Origin: Dipylidium caninum | Lineage: Eukaryota; Platyhelminthes; Cestoda; Cyclophyllidea; Dipylidiidae | Reading direction: 5' to 3' | Length of the DNA: 64,000 nucleotides | NCBI GenBank assembly: GCA_017562135.1 | Contig: QEYB01000725.1 | Coordinates: 67,001 to 131,000 of the forward strand | In this document: piece after piece, positions 12,701 to 24,732 of the stretch | Position numbering within the stretch: the stretch's first letter is position 1 | How the letters are laid out: each line of letters opens with the position of its first letter | Position numbers and translations under genes: made by a program | The notes under the pieces: generated by a model | Told to the model about the DNA's origin: nothing | What the model saw: only the letters and a program-made list of their open reading frames with translations | Databases searched by the model: none

Positions 12701-15700
12701 GCACTTCGCAACTTCCCCTATCCGATCTCCAAAACCTTTTAGAACGTCTCCTTGAACTTACTAATTTTCTTATGGATAAAATTTCCCTCTTAGTCCACTC
12801 AGCCAACCTGGAAGTTCAAGAGAGAGTAAGGGAATTTCTAGTCAAACACTTTATTAGCTGAATTTCCTCAAACTTATTCGATAATTGTATCTCATCCAGG
12901 CAGTTTCAATCCACCAGCTCTTGCATCTCATGGCGAAAAGACTATCGAAATTGCGGGCTAACTGTGGGACACCGACAACAAAGCCATCTGCTACACTCGA
13001 GGGTGATAAATTGGTGGCAGAAGGCACCGAAGTACAACTAGATACACTTAGAGCCGTACCTGAGCCTACGCCACTCTCTGGTTTGCTTCTTATTCCTTTA
13101 TTATTTAGTTATTCTTTTGGAGTGCGCATTCCTAAAATCTAGCGTATAAAATTGATCGCCCAATCATCAGTTCAGCAGTTTCATATATTAGTCTTTTCAC
13201 ACGGCTATCCTCCAAATATGGTTCCTCTGGGTCGGAGCGTGGCACCTCCTAGTATACCAGTACAATTTCTCAAGCCTTTTGCAGTGTGCTAATAACCGTT
13301 ATTGCCGTTCCCGAGACCTTTTTATCACTCTCATATGAGGTCGTCTTACAGACATCTAAAACTTCACAGTTCTATGCGAAACAAAAATTTATTATTCAAA
13401 TCCCCTCGTGCTATAAAGCTGGCCCTTTTGCGATTTTTTACGCACTTTGCGACATTGAAGAGATTTTTAAGTTATTGGTTCTATTTCTCATCTTTCTTTG
13501 GCCAAATTATTAATAAGTTACGTGAAACATTAGGCTAATTCGATAGTATCGTTGCCTTTCAAAATATTATTTCTGCTGCTTTGGACCATCTGGCCCCTCG
13601 TTCAACCTCGTGTGACTCAAGATGTTAGTTTTGCTTTAAAACACAGGCTTCAGATTAGTTGTGTAATTTTCAGCTGTCTTGTTTCCTGTTCTCCCATTTG
13701 CTGTTCTTTTATATTTATGCAAAGAAACGATGGACCAGTTACCACCAACATGCGATCTTCTCATAGGGCTCCACGCTCTTTTGTACGAATTATGTTCCCT
13801 CTTTGAGGGAGAATTGAATCCGGTGGCACCAAAGGCTCAGCGCAAAGTCCCCATACCTGAAGGTTTGGATTTAGACGCATGGATCAACGAGCCACCAGCG
13901 TCACCACTGCAACCCTTTGCATCTTTATCCACCCTCTTTCCTCAGGAGAGTAAATCCCAAAAACAGAAACGCGGCAAAAAAGTAAGCTCTACTCTCGTTA
14001 TCGCCCTCGGGGCTACCGTTTATCAGGCGTCGTTTGTTGGGCTACTATCGTAACTTGCTTTATTCTAAACAACAACTACTTTCGTCTACTTAGCACCTTT
14101 CCTTAAGCCATGTCAAAAACCAGAATTTCTTATTTAATGTTTTAATTTGGAATCATTTGACGCTGACTGTGAGTGAGCAAGTTTGTCTTATTTTGTCGCG
14201 CCTGAATAAAAGTTGCATCTCAAGCAAAAAAGGCTAAAAGATGTAATTTTAATTTCCTTCAAGCAAACCTCAAGACATTTTTGTCCATAACTTGCGGTTA
14301 ATTTTGTTATGCTCCTTACGAACGGCGTAGCGACCAGGTCCGGTTTTTGGCGGCACGTACCTCACGTTGGTCGTAGTTGTTCATTTTCTGAGCCAACTGT
14401 CGCATCCCTAAATTAATGGTTTTTGGATACGGTTAACTTACCTTTTTGAGGTTAAAGGTGAGTTACCGTGTCGCCATTATCTTGAAAGGATTACCCTTTT
14501 TATTATTTGCTCTTTCTCCTAAACTAGACCTTGACTGAGATCGATTGTAAGCAATTCAGTTCCTAGTTTTTTTGTTAAATATTACCCATTTTACGGGTTC
14601 ACGAGATGTTTCCTTGCTGTCTACGTATAACGATAAAAAGTAGGTTCTTATACGCAAACCTCTTGCATTTTTTGAGCACTTTTCTTACTGAAACTGGTTA
14701 TTTCAACCCTCATGCCCTAGGAGGCAGACATATCCTGTTTGTCCTCGGCTAGCAAACCTTGCATATGTTATACTATGGTGTCCTCAACCAGGCTATATTT
14801 CTGGCATACGAGTCGGCGCAACCAGTTACTCCGTATCTCGATAAAGGAAGTCTGCTAAATTCGTGACCTGTGCCGGGTCGCCAGCTAAATAATTTTTTGC
14901 AGCCAACTTGTTAAAGCCAAAATGATGCTTCCTCTACCATAATTATAGCCAATTAATTCTACTCCTCTCATCTTTCTATTTGTAATTACATTTTTCTGCG
15001 TTATTTTCAACTTTGTTGCTTTCGAGTATTTTATTTGCCATGTGTTGTAGACAAAACGCGTTTAAGCAATGTCCAGATTAAATATTCCACTATTTAATGG
15101 TCATTGACTTCTTCACTAGCAAGTGTCGAATGATATTCGACCGTCAACAGATGGAATTTTCACAGGTTTGGTGGATCCTGAAGGCCCGAAGCCTGTGCAA
15201 TTATCCCAAGTGGAGCTAGACGAGGTCAGCCATCCATCAATAAATGGTTTTTTAATGGTTATTTGTTTATTAACACGAATTTCATAGTCATTTCCCTTTT
15301 TTCTTTGTGGGTTAAGATTCGCCAGCAGCGTCTACAAATGCAGGAGTCTAATCCCCATTATCTGAAATCCTCGAAGAGCATTTCACACACTCTTGTCTCA
15401 AAAGGTGACCCAACCAGCCCAACAGCCCTAAGTTCAAGTGGCACTGCTGCAACCGAATCCTCTGTTGGCAAGTTCACTGGAATGATGGTCATAAGTGACT
15501 TACCTTTGCTACACTTGCTTCAATCAGTCTTTTCTTTGGTTCTCATTTACAGGATTAAAGCTGGCGAGGTCGGATAAGTTGGAGATCGAGGTAAAAAACC
15601 AGTTTAGGGAAATGAACAAGACGAAGAAGAGAACTTCCAGGTGCGCTGCATTTTGACGGTTGATCGGTAATCACGGTAACCAGCCTCGCCTGAAAGTGGT

Positions 15701-17820
15701 GTTACCTAGGCATTGGTTGTACTCACCTGTGTCGTTTCTTGTTAAGGAATTTTGAGGTGTTTATTGAGGGCTACTAATTACTTCAATTCCTATGCCACAT
15801 TCGTGTTCTTATGTCAGCATTCACTCGGACTCGCAAGTAACCTCGATGTGATAAATTTCACCGATATAGCATCTCCTTGAACTCTGCCTCGTGCTTATTC
15901 CACATTTTGCATATGCTCGTGCTCGGCTGCTTTCTTGAATGTCATCACAAATGGATTTATTTCTTATGCAATTCTATGAGGGTTGATTTGGTGGAGTCCC
16001 CAACACTTCCGAGGCGGAATAACTTCGAGGAAGTAAATGTTAAATCAGAGTTTCTTTCACTGGTGACTGTGACAACGTTGCAATGGCGTCCGAATGTGAT
16101 TTCTCTCATGGCGGCAGCCTTTGATATTAGTTGGAATGACAGTTGGCCAACTCCTTTGGGAAAAATAGTGATTATCACGAACCAGCCGCTTATATTGTTG
16201 ACCCCTCCCCATTTATCAGCTTTTTTTAATAAGATGCTCTTTTATTTCGTTTTACTTGGTGCGTATGAGACAATAAATGGGTCGTGACGGTCTGGCTTGT
16301 CAACTAGTCAGCCCCATAACTCCGCACTTAACACTAGGTCGCTCCTCGGCCTTAGCCAGCATTTCGGGTACATTAACCCCGATTTACTAGACCTGGAAAA
16401 CCAATTTGAGAAGACGTTTTTATTCCCATAATCCCCATTAATCTTGTAACACGTGCTAGGATCAGCTGGTTAATGTGATGATATGGTCCTGAGCCGTTTT
16501 GGCTTTACCGTAGTGTGTTCAAACACAGCTACTGATTCCCCCATTTCGTTAGGCCTTTCTCCACATCTGCTTCGGCAAAATTGCATGAGCCTTATCGGCT
16601 CGCGCGAAATGTTAAGTCGATCGAATCGCCCGAGCACCTGCCATCCCTATTTGGCATTCACTTCGATCTGGCTTGTGAAGTACTTGATTAAGCGATATGA
16701 TGGAGGTCACATTTATCGTCGGTGCACTTTTTATCTAGCTCTCATCCCAAGACCTCGAAAAAGGGTCGACTTCCCAAGGGAACTTTGCCTGAACAAAGAG
16801 AAAACGAGGACACCAACGAATTCCCAACAAATGTCGCTGTCAGCACTGTGATGGACCTCCCGGAGGTAATTATATAGCCTCTTCGCAAGTATTTTCGTTG
16901 GACTCAGTTCCGTTGAAAATAGGGCCGTTCATTGCGTCGCAGTGGAATTAAGCAGTACCAGTCGACACAGGCGTGACATTGACAAATAGCGCCCTAAGCC
17001 TATGCAATTTCTCCCCAGGGTGTTGCACCTCATGAACTAGACTCCCCGGAAGAAAACGACTTAGACGCTACGGATCCACACCGCTTCCTAAACATCCAGT
17101 TAGACATCCCAGTCTCGGAGCCAAAAACAGCCATCGCATCTGTGAGTGCGGACACCGTCAAAAAAAGGAAGGCCAAGACCGGGACGAATGCCAAGGAACG
17201 ACTGAATAAACCCTCGAATGTACACTCGGAAATTCAGGTACTCTTTTGGCGTAGCCCATCCCTGATAACATCTCGAGACATCATGTTGTCTAGCCGAAAA
17301 CTTCATTACAGGGGGAAGAGCATGGGAGAATATCGGAGGAGGCTTTTTTGGCATTGTTGGCGGGTTCCACACTCACCGCTTCCCATCGCGCCAAAGTTCG
17401 GTGTCCCGCCACGGCCGGAGCAGTCAAAGGATCCAATCCCACGTCCTTGGAGGAGGTGTTCCTGTTCCTTTTGCAGGACATTTCTGCTCACACTACAGCT
17501 TCCGGTCAGCCTGTTTTCCAGCTGGTTCCTTGGGTTTAAACGCTTTAAACGCCCGACACTTGTCTAACCTTTTAGTTATCGAGCGTGTCGGGACGAGCGC
17601 ATCCCTCTACATTGAGAATGCAGAAACTCCTGTCTGCATACTAATGAAACTCTCGGTAAATCTCTTTTGATACGCTACACTCCATCACCAGTTAATAATG
17701 CATGAACTCCTTCAGTCCCAGACAGGATCCGTCCTGATTGAAACGAAGTCGACCTCACAAGTACCGGCAGACAACGCCGCCAAACAAATCAAATTACGAA
17801 TAAAGACCCTCAAGTTGTGA
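3728..17820 (+). CDS. AP3D1: AP-3 adaptor complex subunit delta (26 exons)
   Basis: This is the large delta subunit of AP-3, which sorts cargo from endosomes and the trans-Golgi to lysosome-related organelles. Exons read: 3728-3823, 3856-3951, 3981-4061, 4098-4178, 4217-4324, 4360-4489, 4524-4662, 4699-4772, 5171-5220, 6776-6804, 7658-7706, 8694-8991, 12067-12193, 12291-12394, 12516-12825, 12900-13080, 13725-13981, 15120-15224, 15317-15494, 15553-15640, 15981-16032, 16752-16865, 17019-17237, 17312-17504, 17576-17655, 17716-17820. Phases agree at every junction except in exon 7, which is one base short. The adaptin N-terminal solenoid is near-colinear with vertebrate delta (LVRGIRSHK start, KLRILIEDSDQN, DLILACLDDRDESIRLRALD). 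The hinge motif ELNPVAPKAQ and GLDLDAWINEP follows, then a Lys-rich linker and a C-terminal block with VIERVGTSAS. About 1114 residues are predicted, against about 1150 in vertebrates. Hinge exons 19-22 are the least certain. Confidence 0.96.
4524..4662 (+). other. AP3D1: AP3D1 exon 7 carrying a one-base frame break
   Basis: Splice sites and conserved residues on both sides fix this exon. It reads DVQSAA in one frame and then, from about position 4543, the conserved VICELARKNPKNYLS block in the next frame. The exon is 139 nt where 140 would be in phase with its neighbours. The break falls at a short A run (gtaatg where one more base is expected). Read straight through, it meets a stop within about 30 codons. 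An assembly indel is the simplest explanation; a real null allele cannot be excluded. Confidence 0.85.
10440..11306 (-). mobile_element. Degenerate mariner-family transposase relic
   Basis: Inside AP3D1's 3 kb intron (8992-12066) the minus strand shows scattered, frame-broken pieces of a mariner transposase. Near 11306 is an N-terminal piece (YEFKLTHSAASVSRNINEAF). Around 11150 is the helix-turn-helix region piece FQKFRFGNVSIDNER. Around 10770-10720 is the catalytic-core piece KVMVSLWWNTQGVIHYSF. Around 10590-10460 are HDNA...RPH and HPPYCPD, which contain the second and third catalytic Asp positions. These are spread over at least three frames with several stops, so the copy is inactive. I could not find terminal inverted repeats or TA target duplications by eye, and the 3' end looks truncated. 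Confidence 0.85.
12395..12515 (+). other. AP3D1: GC-AG intron in AP3D1
   Basis: The donor is GCAAGT, matching the standard GC-AG donor consensus, and the acceptor is TTTTTTTTAG. Phase requires this donor: the split glycine codon (gg|t) joins EYA to FLEEPRQTLEAML, a segment conserved in delta adaptins. No GT donor nearby restores the frame. Confidence 0.75.
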
Positions 17821-17997
17821 TCACTTTTCCCCATCCCATCGTCCAGTTGTCGTTACGTCTTTCTGTTCGCTTTGAACGCATTCCGCTCACCAATCGACGG
17901 AGACCAGTGCTCCACCAGACACTGTTTCAGTCCCGATGCCATGAATGACAGAACCCCCACCTCGCTTTAACTCCGCAACTCTCTTGTCGAATGCTTA

Positions 17998-18003
17998 AAT
18001 AAA
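17998..18003 (+). terminator. Poly(A) signal AATAAA for AP3D1
   Basis: A canonical AATAAA lies about 178 nt after the AP3D1 stop codon, in the 456-bp gap between two convergent genes (AP3D1 and the hnRNP H/F gene). Position and strand suit 3' end formation of AP3D1, but no transcript evidence is available here. Confidence 0.5.
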
Positions 18004-18276
18004 CACCCTGAAGCAGCGGCCGATACAGTGAAAGCCGCTCCATCATCACCACCACAAGTAAAACAATTGTCATCTAAACAGACCGACATGTGGCAAATAC
18101 TTAGACGAGGCCCAAGAGTTCACGACTTGATACGGAAACCAATTCCTACAGGAACGGAATGGAAATAGTGGATAAAAACATCCTTTATAGATGTAAAAAC
18201 CATAGGGTAGTGGCTTGTGTTGAGTACAAAAGAAATGCACAATTAATCGAATCATCACACGCTGGTATTCTGTACC

Positions 18277-20921
18277 TCACCAATAGTAGTTCTCCATTTC
18301 ACGGGGGACTTCATAACGCTCATAACTATCATCAGCAGCTAAAAAGGAATCACTTTGAATTAACTCAACACTCACCTTCCGCTTTGGAGGGTAAAGCCGA
18401 AGATGACGGTGGGGCCCCGTAGCCCCCACCACCACTTTCACTTCTCCGAACGTCGCCACTACCGTACCGATCATCCACTGGGCCCGAAGAAGGCGGAGGG
18501 GCGTAACCATAATCGCCGCCAGCACCGTAGTAGCTAGAGCTACCATTACCAGCGTCACCAGGAGAGTCATAGTAGCCCCTCTGGGCAGGCGGCCCCGCCG
18601 GAGCTCTTCCGCCCCCGTTATACCTTCCCACCGAGGTAGCCGGAGCACCGTTTGCACCACCAGGCGTGGGTGGCGCTGTGCTGCCCCCGCCATAGAACGG
18701 TGGACCATAATTCCAGGAGCCACTAGCAGAACCGCCACCATAACCAGGGGATTGCGACACTCCATAAGAAGGAATGGAGTCGAGAAAAAGTTCGATGTAG
18801 CGCGTCCCGATTTTCTCGCGGTCCTTTTTCATAGCTTCTTTTGCTTCGTCATGTGTAGCGAATTCAGCGTCCGCTTCACCTGTCGGTCGTCCTTGCGCAT
18901 TGTAACGAATGGTTATATTGATGGGCTGTACCGGAGTAAAGAAGGCAGCAATCTCATCGGTAGTCGCTTGAAAAGGCAAGCCGCGCATATGAACCATGTG
19001 CGGAGGTCCACCACCACCCCCTCTGGGACTACCGTAGGGACCACCAACCCCTGCGTCCATTGGGCTCGGGCCGTAGGGTCCACGCGGACTCGGAGGACGC
19101 TGCTCGTAGCCATAGGGACGAGAATAGGGACATGGGCGAGGTGGGCCGCGAGGCCCACCACCACCGTAACCATATCCATCGCCACCGTAACTGCGATACG
19201 GTGGACCGGGGGGGCCAGGCGGCGGTGGTGGACTGCCATAGTAACCTCTGTCACCTCGAACGCCATGTCGCATCATGGGACCGACGCCACTTCGCTCCTC
19301 TAAACCGAAATCACCTGTTTAAATCGTGTATAAAAAGACCTACGATTTAGCTCATGTTGTTTCCGGATAGCCATCGTCGCCTCAATTCCGGTAGCGTCAA
19401 ATATCTCAATATACCTAAAAATATAGAAGTGAGTAGTCAGCCAAAAGCGGGAAACAAAAGCAACCCAAATTCATCTCGATACGAATAAAAATTTGTGGAA
19501 GCACGACGGAAACCACGCCCAAGACGATCTTAAAGGCGGAAGCCCGGTGTGACTAGACAGCCAGCGAATTGAAGGGTGGGGAAGGGAGTTTTACGGTAAG
19601 AAGGATGAGTTACACAGACAGAAAATATCACCTTCGCCCTATCTTCTCCAAGTGCTTCTCCTTTGCCCGAGCTAGCATTTCCGCCGAGGTGAATTGGACA
19701 TAGGCATCCCCCGTGCAACGGCCCAGATGGTCGACCAAAAGCCCGATCCCGTCTGGCGCTATTGTGAGATCTGCACGCCACCACCACAGCCGCAACGACA
19801 CCCGCCACCGCCGCCCCCATCACCACATAATTGGCCGACCCGTCCAAGGGAAGAACAAGGCATAAAAACCAATACTCGTCATTCACCAAAAACAGCCAAC
19901 ACACACAGGCATCGGCAAACACAACCCAGAACACTGACGAAACATGCGGAAACAGAAATACAAGTGTTTCTACAGCTGACACGCAGGCCGTTAAAGTGTG
20001 TTTGAAACGGACCATGCCAGCCTATGTCAGAATATTTAAAGCAAAATACACGTCAAACACCGTCTGAGGACGGTTAAATGCCTCCTAAATGCATAAGCAA
20101 TAGCCTAATTAGAATATATTGCGTGACTGGTGGTGGACGGCCCCTTAGACCCTGACGACGACAATCATATTTTTGGCGACCGCAATTCGGGGCATTTGGT
20201 AGTCAATTGTATGTGCGACAAAACACACCTCCTTAATTTAAGAAACCACAGCCGCATGAAAATAAGGGCATTTGGCATGCAGTTAGTGAGCCCTTCACGC
20301 AGGTCGCCGCACGAGCCCAACCTGGAATCCAAAAATTGTCTTAACTACGTCCGACTCTCTGTTACGGAACAACCTGATCAGTGGTGGGGAAGTTGCCGAA
20401 ACGTGACGATCAGGAACAGGCTACAACCGAAGGCTCGAAATGACGAAACAAGCGACTAAAACACCTGTGGAACGGTAATAGGGGCGCACTCACCGCTGAA
20501 GAATTTAAATATGTCCTGCTTCTCAGTGTCGTAGGGAAGGCCGCGCAGACGAGCGAAAAACTCCTTGCGGTTACGTTCCGGTTGCCAGCCCATTGCGCGT
20601 TTCATCTCAGCCTCGTCAGAACGGAACACTAACGGTCACAAGAACCGGCGACGTACCTTCGATGTATCGCCGCCCCATGTGTTCCTTGTGATGTGCCATC
20701 GCTTTTTCGATGTCATTCTCATTTTCCAATTCCACAAAGGCTTCGCCATTAGAACGGCCGTTCGGTCCTTGGGGGAAAGAGATCCCCCGTTTTCCGCCCT
20801 TAATTGTAACATCTACATTTTACAAGAATTGTTGCAGCAAAACACTACCTTTGAAGAAATCAATTACATCGTCAGCGCTGGAGGAATATGGCAAGCCCCT
20901 GATCCTAAGGATAGGAGCCAT
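18277..20921 (-). CDS. HNRNPH: hnRNP H/F family RNA-binding protein, three qRRMs
   Basis: This nuclear splicing regulator binds G-rich RNA through quasi-RRMs. Exons on the minus strand, 5' to 3': 20921-20849, 20812-20657, 20628-20494, 19770-19632, 19414-19344, 19314-18376, 18338-18277. All phases agree, giving about 524 residues. qRRM1 (about residues 3-78) shows LRIRGLPYSSSADDVIDFF and GEAFVELE. qRRM2 (about 100-175) shows FFARLRGLPYDTEKQDIFKFF and TGDAYVQF. qRRM3 (about 298-375) shows MVHMRGLPFQ and GEADAEFATHDEA. Between and after qRRM2 and qRRM3 are Gly/Pro/Tyr-rich segments typical of the family; the C-terminus ends REMENYYW. The start ATG at 20921 sits just before qRRM1. An upstream acceptor-like CAG could mark a 5'UTR intron or a spliced-leader site. 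Confidence 0.96.
20629..20656 (-). other. 28-nt spliceosomal intron in the hnRNP H/F gene
   Basis: Donor GTACGT and acceptor GTTAG flank only 28 nt. It must be removed: it is not a multiple of three, and joining the exons makes RRYIE run into VFRSDEAEM, the conserved end of qRRM1. A 29-nt intron (19315-19343) and a 36-nt one (20813-20848) lie in the same gene. Confidence 0.85.
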
Positions 20922-21911
20922 TATCAAGATGTGAAAGCGGCGCTGTTTCAAACAAAGCAAAACGTAAAGTGTGATTAATCAAAAGAAGATCGTTAGAAAA
21001 GACAATCCGTTAACTTTTCAACAAAATTTGTTTGAAACTTATGTGTAACAAATAATTTTGACAAGCACTAAAATATATACCGCTGCCGTCACAGATATCC
21101 TGATCAGTGGTCTCATAATTCTATAATTTACCATACGCCAAACATAATAGCGGATGCAGTGTAATGAAGACAAAAGCGTCGGTGGTGCTGTGAATGCAAA
21201 ACTGAATAAAATGCAGTACAATCCGAGATTACTTCGTCTGGGAGAACGCTCTAGTACTATAACATGGAAGCACAATATTTCATCGGATTGTGGTACGCAT
21301 GGCTTGACCTCACGGACAGTTCGGTAGATCCGTACGGTCGCCATCTAGAGCCTTCAATCACGAAGTAATACTAAATTTTTTTAATTAGTTTGCGCGGAAT
21401 TACTTGGTTCCCACGCCTCTGTTACGCTGTAACATCAATTATTGCATAGAAAATGCCGTTTCCACAACGTAATAGACAACGGGGAGGTGAGTTAATGAAA
21501 ATGTTAACACGCAATTTTGTCTCACTTCAGCAATCAAGTTCTACTGTTTATGAGTGTCTTTATCTCTCCGCGTATTTGTTTGACACCGATATTCTGTTAT
21601 TAGTACGGCACAACACGTTAATCCATGTTATACGCAAATAGCGAACGTAGCTCTTTTTTTATATCCTGCAATGCAAAAATTTCCTTTAAAATGTTCATAA
21701 GACTAGTATAAGATATTTTGTTCAAAGTGTTATGCGTGATACCGAATCAAATTTTTTCAATAATTTAGACTTAACTAGGCATAGAATATGACCGAATACC
21801 ATATGTTAAGGTTAATTGACCTTTACAATGCTGTTCCAATCACTGCGTAATATTGTGCGTGTGCCTCCGATTCGTCTCATCCTGCTTTGTGGCCACGTCC
21901 ATCCTTCGGTC
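20922..21911. promoter_or_regulatory. Shared upstream region between divergent hnRNP H/F and SPP genes
   Basis: About 990 bp separate the start codons of two divergently transcribed housekeeping-type genes. It is AT-rich towards the signal peptide peptidase side. Short open frames occur, but none looks coding. It must hold both 5'UTRs and presumably both promoters. I cannot identify a TATA box or initiator with confidence. Confidence 0.5.
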
Positions 21912-23382
21912 ATGGATCATAGCGATAATCTCTTGAACCAAACGCTGACCAACGATACCAACAGGGCATTTACCCCTGAGGCAGGGATAGCCACAGCGGC
22001 TTTATTCTTCATGGCAATTATTCCTATCTACATTGGAGCACATAAGTCCATTCAGGCTTTAAAGGATTCCTTGAAGCCGGATGCAACGGATATTGCCGTT
22101 CTCCAGCCAAATGAGGCAGCTATGTTCCCTATATACGCCAGTTGCGCTCTCTTTGGTATTTTTTTAGTGTTCAAGGTGATAGGTCGGCGCATTTTTACCG
22201 AACCCTTTAGATTTTTGCTGCCGAGCATATCAACTTGCTGCTCTCCGTCTATTCCCTTCTACTTGGCACACATACGCTATTTTCCCTTATCAAGTAAGCC
22301 ACTTTGTTCTGAGATTGAACGTACAGGCCCTATGCACGAGTGCTCTTCCCGAAAAACTTGCGGAACACTCATTTCACATTAACGATAACGGAATCGGAGA
22401 ATGGCAATTCTCAACCACAAAAAGGTTATCTTGATCTGTATTTTACCTCTCCATCTTTTAGAAGTTGGCAGCTTTCAGTTTGAAAGAAGAGATATTATTC
22501 CTTTGGGAATCGCATTGTCAGTGGGTCTGTTCTATGTCATCACAAAAGTAGCTATTATTCGCGTTTTTTTTCTGACTTCATTGCTCTAGCATTGGGTGGC
22601 CAATAACATCATTGGCATTGCGTTCGCTATCGCGGCTATTGAGTACCTTCATATTGACAGAGCTCTTAATGGATGCATTTTACTATGCGGACTTTTCGTT
22701 TATGATATATTTTGGGTTTTCGGGAACGGTGTCATGGTTTTTGTCGCCACTAATTTCAATGCCCCAGTTAAAGGTAAAGGAAAATTGGCCATCTTTTCAT
22801 GGTACTCGAATTTCGCCTAGTGGTTTTCCCGCGAGATTTCCTTACAAATGGATTTTCTTCAAATGACGTTGGGATGCTGGGTCTTGGAGATATTGTTATC
22901 CCTGGTATATTTTTGGCACTGCTCCTGAGATTCGATGAGAAGTGAGTTGGTTTGCTAACCTTATCATTTTCCTTTAGACTAAACCGCAATGGAAGTCGTT
23001 TTTATTTTTGGACTGGTTATGTGGCATACATCATCGGTCTACTAACAACCTTCATCTTTATGTATATCTTTCGTCGTGCCCAGGTATCAATATTTCTAGC
23101 ACTTCCTATTTGTCTATAATGTAAATATGCTTGTTTTTTATTTAAGCCTGCTCTTCTCTACCTTGTTCCCACTTGCCTTGGATTCCCTCTTGCCATGGCT
23201 CTAGTGAAAGGCGACCTTAACGATCTCATGGCGTAAGTTTTTGGGGTACCTTTTGAACCACGCTATCTTTGGCGTCTTCTAACTTTGGAACGTTGTGTTA
23301 TTTAAGTTATAAAGACATCCCACTGGAGGTAGAGGAGAGAATCAAGGCTAATCGGGAAGCTGCCGACAAGAAGGATAATTAG
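21912..23382 (+). CDS. HM13: Signal peptide peptidase (intramembrane aspartyl protease)
   Basis: This ER-membrane protease cleaves leftover signal peptides within the bilayer. Exons: 21912-22175, 22211-22293, 22327-22424, 22462-22547, 22590-22773, 22821-22941, 22978-23083, 23147-23232, 23307-23382. Every phase agrees, giving 367 residues, close to human SPP. The catalytic motifs are complete: VYD (Asp about 216), GLGD (Asp about 262) and PAL (about 315-317). The N-terminus has two N-glycosylation sequons (NQT, NDT) before the first membrane segment. It ends KKDN, a KKXX-type ER retrieval signal. Introns are 33-74 nt. An in-frame upstream ATG at 21816 exists, but the family start matches 21912. 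Confidence 0.97.
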
Positions 23383-24027
23383 ACTTGAGGTTATTCTACT
23401 GGTGCAGGCTTTTCCTCTCACTTCGATCCTTCTTCGATTCTGTTTCGGTCTGCAATGGTGTACTTACTCCTGTTTCTATGGAACTTGCTTGTTTGTGTCT
23501 ATTTTACTCTACCATCCACTCATGTTTGCTCTTTCGCTCTCACTGAACCTGAGAAAGTCGTTTGTCTCTGGACCTGACTTGCATTCTCTTTTGAAAGCAT
23601 TATGTGTTCATTTTTGCATCGTTTAGCTCTTCTTCTATTAGGTCTTGGGCTTTTTGAATGTATAATAATACTGTTGAATTAGGAGTCAAGGTCAGACAGA
23701 TATGTACGTGTATATATACACCGGAGCTTTGAACTGATGTCCTTTCTGGTCCAATTAACTGTTCCCGTGTTAGTTGCTCTTTGTCACCATAAGAGCATCC
23801 CGATGAGGTAAACTCTGGAACATAAGAGTAGCCCTGGTGCGTTGCACAAATCCCCTCTGATAGGCATGATCTCCATTCTGACGGCCTTTTTCTGGTTATT
23901 TTCTGTCAAATAAGCCCACTGATGAGATACGTTGGTTATTTTAATTTCCGAAATCATGAAATATAGTATGGAGGATCTATTGTTTCGATCCCCATAATTT
24001 ATCGTCTTCAAGCAGGCCGACGTAGTT
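23383..24027 (+). other. 3' flank of signal peptide peptidase
   Basis: The sequence after the SPP stop is T-rich and likely 3'UTR and intergenic DNA. I see no clear AATAAA; variants such as AATAAT occur near 23665. No coding exon is recognised. Confidence 0.4.
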
Positions 24028-24490
24028 TCTTACGATCTTTCTTTGTTCTATCGAGAAAAATCCCCTTATTCTTCTTAGGTATTCAGTTATCGCCAGGGCT
24101 GTAATTGTTTTACTGATATGTAAAATTGCCACTAAATCAGAACCTAAGGCACTCACAGCGGTACGAGATATAATGTTAAAAGCAGGGAAGTGTAATGAAC
24201 GTTTATTTGAGGCATTGGTGGTCGTGGCTGTTGCCATAGTACTCGATAAAACTTAGTCTGAAGCGAGCTCTAGGCGAATAATCTTTTTAGCCACTTCCAA
24301 ACTGAATAAACACCGGACTTATTATTTTATAATTATTCTCCAGGAGTTAAACCGCCCCAGTCTATACAAGAGTAATTTTGGTTCTCGAGATGACATCCGG
24401 TCAGTAGTTGATCACTTCGCGAACAGTTTTGATAAGGCAATTCTCCAGCAAGCTTACGAGATCCTGTTAGAGTTCTGTCATTATAAGTGA
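24028..24490 (+). CDS. Two unidentified coding-like exons (3' end of an orphan gene)
   Basis: An open frame from about 24028 to 24217 reads as a helical protein (for example LKAGKCNERLFEAL) and can be spliced at GTGGTC. The second exon is 24344-24490. It has a good acceptor (TTCTCCAG), 48 codons with protein-like content (DDIRSVVDHFANSFDKAILQ) and a stop. The style is that of an all-helical, repeat-type protein C-terminus. I do not recognise the family, and I see no 5' exons between it and SPP. The minus strand is also open over the first exon, so strand is certain only for the second. Confidence 0.35.
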
Positions 24491-24732
24491 GATTCATTCC
24501 AAAAGTTCTTCTGCGAAGGGCAGGGCATGTATTTTCTTATTGTTGCGTCTTTTTGTATATCTTCGAAAACGTCATATCGGTGTAATATTCGACTAGTGAT
24601 TTTCCCCAAAATAGACCACAGTAAAGGCGTCCATCACATCACTTGATTTTTGGCTGTTATCGGATTGTTATTTGGTCGTCTCTTTCTTTGTGAAGGAGTT
24701 CGCTTCTTTATTTTGATGTGATTACTTTAAAT

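Noticed and set aside
17401..17575. An alternative frame over AP3D1's penultimate exons contains GVPVPF and LNAR, strings also present in the vertebrate delta appendage.
   Set aside because: The order is reversed relative to vertebrates, the frame has no phase-compatible upstream exon, and the spliced frame gives a clean match (TTAS joined to VIERVGTSAS). I treat it as coincidence.
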